26,426 nt of DNA from UBA3792 sp045576895 (lineage in GTDB: Bacteria > Bacillota > Clostridia > Christensenellales > CAG-138), in assembly GCA_045576895.1 (NCBI GenBank), contig JAZNHI010000199.1:1-26426 (forward strand), read 5' to 3'. Of this stretch, positions 22,916 through 26,426 are shown in pieces. Numbering within the stretch: position 1 is the stretch's first letter; each line of letters starts with the position of its first letter. Both the position numbers and the translations under genes were made by a program. The notes under the pieces are model-generated. The model was not told the origin of the DNA, made no database searches, and worked only from the letters and a program-made list of their open reading frames with translations.

Positions 22916-22950
22916 ATCGACGGCACGGATCTTCGCGCCGTCGATTTTTT
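22916..22950 (+). terminator. Intrinsic terminator after the cyclo-ligase gene
   Basis: ATCGACGGC at 22916-22924 pairs with GCCGTCGAT at 22937-22945 around a 12-base loop, then TTTTT to 22950. It ends the permease/cyclo-ligase unit. The rest of the 231-base gap (22892-23122) contains only the next gene's promoter and ribosome binding site. Confidence 0.85.
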
Positions 22951-23031
22951 GTACGGACACGAAAAGACAGGACCGACGGACCGAAAGCGATACTGATAAT
23001 CATATATAATACGTTTTTCAAAGCTTTATAC

Positions 23032-23060
23032 TTGTCAACGGTTTTTCTGTTCTGTATACT
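23032..23060 (+). promoter_or_regulatory. Sigma-A-type promoter of the secreted lipase-like gene
   Basis: TTGTCA at 23032-23037 and TATACT at 23055-23060 are 17 bases apart. The transcript would start near 23067, giving a leader of about 55 bases that carries the GGGGGG-type ribosome binding site before the ATG at 23123. Confidence 0.82.
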
Positions 23061-23122
23061 GATATAGATATGTCAAATGCTGTGCTTCTGCACGATCAAA
23101 CAAAGGGGGGACACCGATCAAC

Positions 23123-26100
23123 ATGCTGAACCGAAAGAAACTGCTTTCCCTGTTCGTGGCGGCGCTGATGCTGCTTACGACCGTATTCACGGGGATCGCG
23201 CCCGCATTCGCGGAAGACGCGGAAGAACCGAACGATCCCGTTGTCACCGAACCGGCAGGCGAAGAACCGGAAGAATCGGAAATGCCTGCCGAAGACCCGA
23301 ATCCGGAATCGGAGGAGGAGACGGCGGAGGAGACCGAATCGGAAGAGATCGATCCCGATCTGGACACCGACGGCGACGGCGTTCCGGATGTTGACGAGAT
23401 CACATTTGGTACCGATCCCGAGAATGCGGATACCGACGGCGACGGGCTCTCCGATTATGACGAGCTGTATGTGTATTACACGGCAGCAGGCGAGAAGGAC
23501 AGCGACGGCGACGGACTTTCGGACTATGATGAGGTGCATGTTTACGGCACCGATCCCGTGAAGGGCGACACCGATGCCGACGGACTTTCGGACGGCGACG
23601 AATTGAAGCAGGGCACGGATCCGAAGAATCCCGACACCGACGGCGACGGCATCCTTGACGGCGACGAGCTGATCCTCGGGACCGATCCGCTGAAGGCGGA
23701 GGATATTTCCGCCGTGTTCCAGTCGTCCGACGGCTTGGTCGACGGCGTCAGGATCGAAGGCTATGCACCGTTCGTTCTGTTCCGCGAGGGCGTCGTCATG
23801 CCGTACGGCGTGGATTCCTTCCTGAACAACCCCGCGCTTGTGGGAACGCCGGTCGAGATCCGTCTGCCTGAGGGCGGCGATCTCACGCTGAAGCTCACGG
23901 TGAAGAGCAGTGCAAAGGAGATCGCGATCTTTCGCATGAACGAGAACGGCACGGTCCGCCTCGACGCGGCAAAGAGCGGAAAGACGTTCTCTCTCCCGCT
24001 CGAGGAGAACGGCGTCTATTATGCGGCGGATCTTCAGAAGCTCAACGTGCTGCTCGGCTTTGAAGGCGCGGGCATGCAGAGCCTTCCGGAGAATTCGTAT
24101 CTCCTTGAGGACTTCCGTACCGTCACACTTTCCGCACCGCTGACCGCCGGAAGCGACGTCGATACCGACGGCGACGGCATTCCGGACTGCGAGGAGATCG
24201 GCGAGCAGTATGCGATCGACCTCGGCAACGGCTATACCGCGACGGTTTACGGCTATGTTTCCGACCCGACGCTTGTTGACTCCGACTTTGACGGCATCCG
24301 GGACGATTTGGATACGCTGCCGAGAAGCAACAACTTCTCCGCCACGTACAAGAGCGGCGATTTCACGATCAACCTCACGTATTCCATGGACTACCGGGAT
24401 TTTCTCGGCGACAACACGGTTTACAACGCGGCGATCGCGAGCTTCTCGGTCTGGGCGGCGCAGCTTGCGTACGACAACGATATCACCTTCACGCCGGGCG
24501 AGACGCTCTACGACAGTGACGGCAGCGTGATCACGAACGCGCGGCGCATCGACACGCTCATGCGTGCGCACGGCATGCAGAACGTCATCGACTATCAGCT
24601 GGAAAACGGCTACTTCGACAGCGATATCAGCCTCAGCGCGTACAGCGACGACGATATTACCGAGGTCTTCTTCGGTCATCACAAGGTGGCGGACGACGAC
24701 GGCAAGGAGTATGAGATCATCACGGTCTTCGTCCGCGGCACGAACGGCACCGAAAAGGAATGGTGCTCTAACTTCGACGTCGGCGATCTGCACCGCTATC
24801 TGGACGACTACGACTGCGTGGAAGGCAAGCAGCCCCGTCAGCTCAACGCGGACTGGAACCGCAAGTCGAACCACCGCGGCTTCGATATGTGCGCGACGCG
24901 CATCTACCGCGCGCTCGCGGCGTATATGAACAAATTCGTGGATTCCGAAGCGACGCCGGTCTTCTGGCTTGCCGGTCACTCCCGCGGCGCTGCGATCGCG
25001 AACATCGTCAGCGCGTCCTGCGTCGACGAGGGACACAAGGTCTTTGCCTATACCTACGCTTCCCCGAACACCACGGCGAACACCGAGGCGTCGGCGGCGA
25101 AGTACGACTGCATCTTCAACCTCGTCAACGGCGACGACTTCGTTCCGATGCTGCCGATGCCCGAATGGGGCTTCACCCGTTACGGCAGATCGGCGACCAT
25201 TGCCGCGCACAACGCGTCTTCCTCGCAGCGCAGCAGCATCCTGAACACGACGTCGTATTCATATTCCGACGACCTCGGCTCGCTGGTCGCCAAGTTCACA
25301 AACATGACGAAGAACAACAACAATGTCGTGGAAGGCTGGTGGGACGTGTACGTCTACCACTGCAAGAGCAGCGATACCGTAGGAAGCTATCATACGCATA
25401 ATGGCGAGACTGTCGGCGAATACAGAGACGGTTCCAGAAAATCTTATTTTACGGACAGCAACTGGAACGATTATAACGAGCATACCAAGAAATACAGTTA
25501 CTGCATTCGGGACGGCAATGGGTGGATCAATAAGTATTCCTGCTGCCAGACGCCCGCCTATGCAATGCAGCTTCTGGCGATCACGATGGGCAACCTCGGT
25601 CTCTCCGCGGGCTGGGACTTTTTGACGTCCTATGACCTTGCAGACCGGTTCGACTTCGGCAAGATGAGCCTGATCACGAACTACGCGACCAAGATCGCCG
25701 ACCCGCACTACATGGAGAACTACTACCTGATCCAGACGGCGCTGCTGTCCGAACCGGATACGACGTTCAACACGAACAATTCGCTTTACACGAACGCGAG
25801 CCACCGTCCGCAGCACACGCACAGCTATGAGATCGTCGAGATCAAGCAGGCACCGACCTGCACTGAGCCCGGCGTCGCGCATGTGATCTGCCGCTGCAGC
25901 CAGGTCAACTCCGCGTGGTACGACGATGAGATCAAGAACGCGCTGATCCCGGCGACCGGACATAACTACGGCACGCCCGCGTGGACGTGGGACGGTCTCA
26001 CCGAAGCGACCGCGACCTTCACCTGCGCAAACGACGGCACGCACGTCGAGACCCGCAGCACGACGGACATCGTCCGCACCGAAAACGGCGATCTGGCGGT

Positions 26101-26426
26101 CTACACCGCGACGGTCGAGTTCGAGGGCGAGACCTATACCGACACCAAGACGGTCGAGATCGGCTACTACCTGATCGGCTCCGTCACCGAATGGGCGGTC
26201 GATACGACCAAGAAGTTCGAAGTGAATTCCGACAACGCGTCCGAGTACCTGCTGCAGATCACCCTCGCGGCAGGCGACGAGTTCAAGGCGGTCAAGGCGG
26301 AAGGCACGACGATCATTGCATGGTATCCGGATCAGGGCCCCAACTACGTTGTCGGCGCGAACCAGGCGGGCGACGTAACGGTCTTCTTCCGCCCGGACGG
26401 CCAGGGCGGCGACGGATGGCACTACG
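23123..26426 (+). CDS. Secreted class 3 lipase-like protein with thrombospondin type 3 calcium repeats (3' end outside window)
   Basis: The frame is open for 1,101 residues from the ATG at 23123 to the window edge. A signal peptide (residues 1-30, KK, hydrophobic core, cleavage after AFA) is followed by an acidic Glu/Pro-rich linker (about 31-78). Four to five DTDGDG-type calcium-binding repeats cover about 81-193, with a further one at 347. The hydrolase part carries LAGHSRGAA with nucleophile Ser620 and NGDDFVPMLPMP with Asp671/672, the class 3 lipase layout; His757 or His759 in YHTHNGE is the likely third member. After about residue 890 come Cys-containing segments of the TCTEPGV...CRC type and, near 1015-1080, a domain resembling carbohydrate-binding or starch-binding modules (GYYLIGSVTEW...). 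Likely a large calcium-stabilised exoenzyme. Its lipid or ester substrate, and whether it is wall-anchored, cannot be seen as the end is missing. Confidence 0.9.
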   Translation, partial: MLNRKKLLSLFVAALMLLTTVFTGIAPAFAEDAEEPNDPVVTEPAGEEPEESEMPAEDPNPESEEETAEETESEEIDPDLDTDGDGVPDVDEITFGTDPENADTDGDGLSDYDELYVYYTAAGEKDSDGDGLSDYDEVHVYGTDPVKGDTDADGLSDGDELKQGTDPKNPDTDGDGILDGDELILGTDPLKAEDISAVFQSSDGLVDGVRIEGYAPFVLFREGVVMPYGVDSFLNNPALVGTPVEIRLPEGGDLTLKLTVKSSAKEIAIFRMNENGTVRLDAAKSGKTFSLPLEENGVYYAADLQKLNVLLGFEGAGMQSLPENSYLLEDFRTVTLSAPLTAGSDVDTDGDGIPDCEEIGEQYAIDLGNGYTATVYGYVSDPTLVDSDFDGIRDDLDTLPRSNNFSATYKSGDFTINLTYSMDYRDFLGDNTVYNAAIASFSVWAAQLAYDNDITFTPGETLYDSDGSVITNARRIDTLMRAHGMQNVIDYQLENGYFDSDISLSAYSDDDITEVFFGHHKVADDDGKEYEIITVFVRGTNGTEKEWCSNFDVGDLHRYLDDYDCVEGKQPRQLNADWNRKSNHRGFDMCATRIYRALAAYMNKFVDSEATPVFWLAGHSRGAAIANIVSASCVDEGHKVFAYTYASPNTTANTEASAAKYDCIFNLVNGDDFVPMLPMPEWGFTRYGRSATIAAHNASSSQRSSILNTTSYSYSDDLGSLVAKFTNMTKNNNNVVEGWWDVYVYHCKSSDTVGSYHTHNGETVGEYRDGSRKSYFTDSNWNDYNEHTKKYSYCIRDGNGWINKYSCCQTPAYAMQLLAITMGNLGLSAGWDFLTSYDLADRFDFGKMSLITNYATKIADPHYMENYYLIQTALLSEPDTTFNTNNSLYTNASHRPQHTHSYEIVEIKQAPTCTEPGVAHVICRCSQVNSAWYDDEIKNALIPATGHNYGTPAWTWDGLTEATATFTCANDGTHVETRSTTDIVRTENGDLAVYTATVEFEGETYTDTKTVEIGYYLIGSVTEWAVDTTKKFEVNSDNASEYLLQITLAAGDEFKAVKAEGTTIIAWYPDQGPNYVVGANQAGDVTVFFRPDGQGGDGWHY
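23363..23700 (+). repeat. Tandem DTDGDG-type (thrombospondin type 3-like) calcium-binding repeats
   Basis: Within the lipase-like gene, bases coding D-T/S-D-G/A-D-G-L/I-S/P-D recur at irregular intervals of about 50-80 bases (five copies here, one more near 24161). Each is followed by an acidic (D/E)E and a GTDP turn in most units. In such repeats the Asp side chains bind calcium and stiffen the chain. The near-identical GACACCGACGGCGACGG units also form a DNA-level repeat open to slippage. Confidence 0.85.

Noticed and set aside
23096..25210. 704-residue open frame on the - strand
   Set aside because: It lies antisense to the lipase-like gene, which has signal peptide, motifs, promoter and ribosome binding site. 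The antisense frame is low-complexity (Val/Arg/Asp/Ala-rich) and arises from the GC-rich codon pattern.
25259..26422. 387-residue open frame on the - strand
   Set aside because: Same cause as the other antisense frame over the lipase-like gene; no recognisable motif.
1..26426. CRISPR array, tRNA/rRNA genes, transposase or phage genes
   Set aside because: I saw no regularly spaced direct repeats outside coding repeats, no cloverleaf or rRNA-like sequence, and no transposase, integrase or terminal inverted repeats.

Overview
Organism: the sequence looks like an anaerobic, moderately GC-rich Firmicute of the class Clostridia, probably from the gut. Strong AGGAGG-type ribosome binding sites, clean sigma-A-like promoters, an LCP-family cell-wall ligase and Clostridia-like secreted-protein architecture point that way. 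The taxon is an inference; no rRNA or other marker gene is present.

Region 1 (1-13063, + strand) is a run of tightly packed, partly overlapping genes. It opens with the 3' part of a MurJ/Wzx-type flippase. It continues with both subunits of a class I fumarase-fold Fe-S hydro-lyase (beta before alpha), a small monotopic phosphoglycosyl transferase and an ATP-grasp ligase. Next come a DctM-like TRAP permease with a small membrane partner, a MmgE/PrpD-family protein, an aldo/keto reductase, a phosphonopyruvate-decarboxylase-like ThDP enzyme, a U32-peptidase-like TIM-barrel protein, a CitE-like C-C bond lyase and a nucleotidyltransferase-fold protein. Envelope glycan genes (flippase, phosphoglycosyl transferase, ATP-grasp, NTP_transf_5-like) thus enclose a di/tricarboxylate- or phosphonate-type metabolic set. 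I know of no named pathway with this composition, and it is the best candidate for an undescribed system here.

Region 2 (13166-18916, - strand) is a five-gene operon for UDP-uronic acids. It encodes an HTH-UDP-glucose dehydrogenase fusion, a second UDP-glucose dehydrogenase, a galacturonokinase-like GHMP kinase, a sugar-1-phosphate nucleotidyltransferase and a UDP-glucuronate 4-epimerase-like enzyme. Together they could make UDP-galacturonate both de novo (UDP-Glc to UDP-GlcA to UDP-GalA) and by salvage (GalA to GalA-1-P to UDP-GalA). A bidirectional hairpin terminator separates this operon from region 1. A consensus promoter and a 21-bp palindrome lie upstream of the fusion gene.

Region 3 (19185-26426, + strand) holds an LCP-family glycopolymer ligase with a long C-terminal extension, then an SLC13/ArsB-like permease followed by 5-formyltetrahydrofolate cyclo-ligase. 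It ends with a large secreted, calcium-repeat-bearing class 3 lipase-like protein that runs off the window. Each of these three units has its own sigma-A-like promoter, and hairpin terminators separate them. Region 2 supplies nucleotide sugars, region 1 supplies a lipid-carrier glycosyl transferase and flippase, and the LCP protein could attach the finished polymer to the wall. The simplest overall reading is a cell-envelope glycopolymer locus with an embedded small-acid metabolic module.
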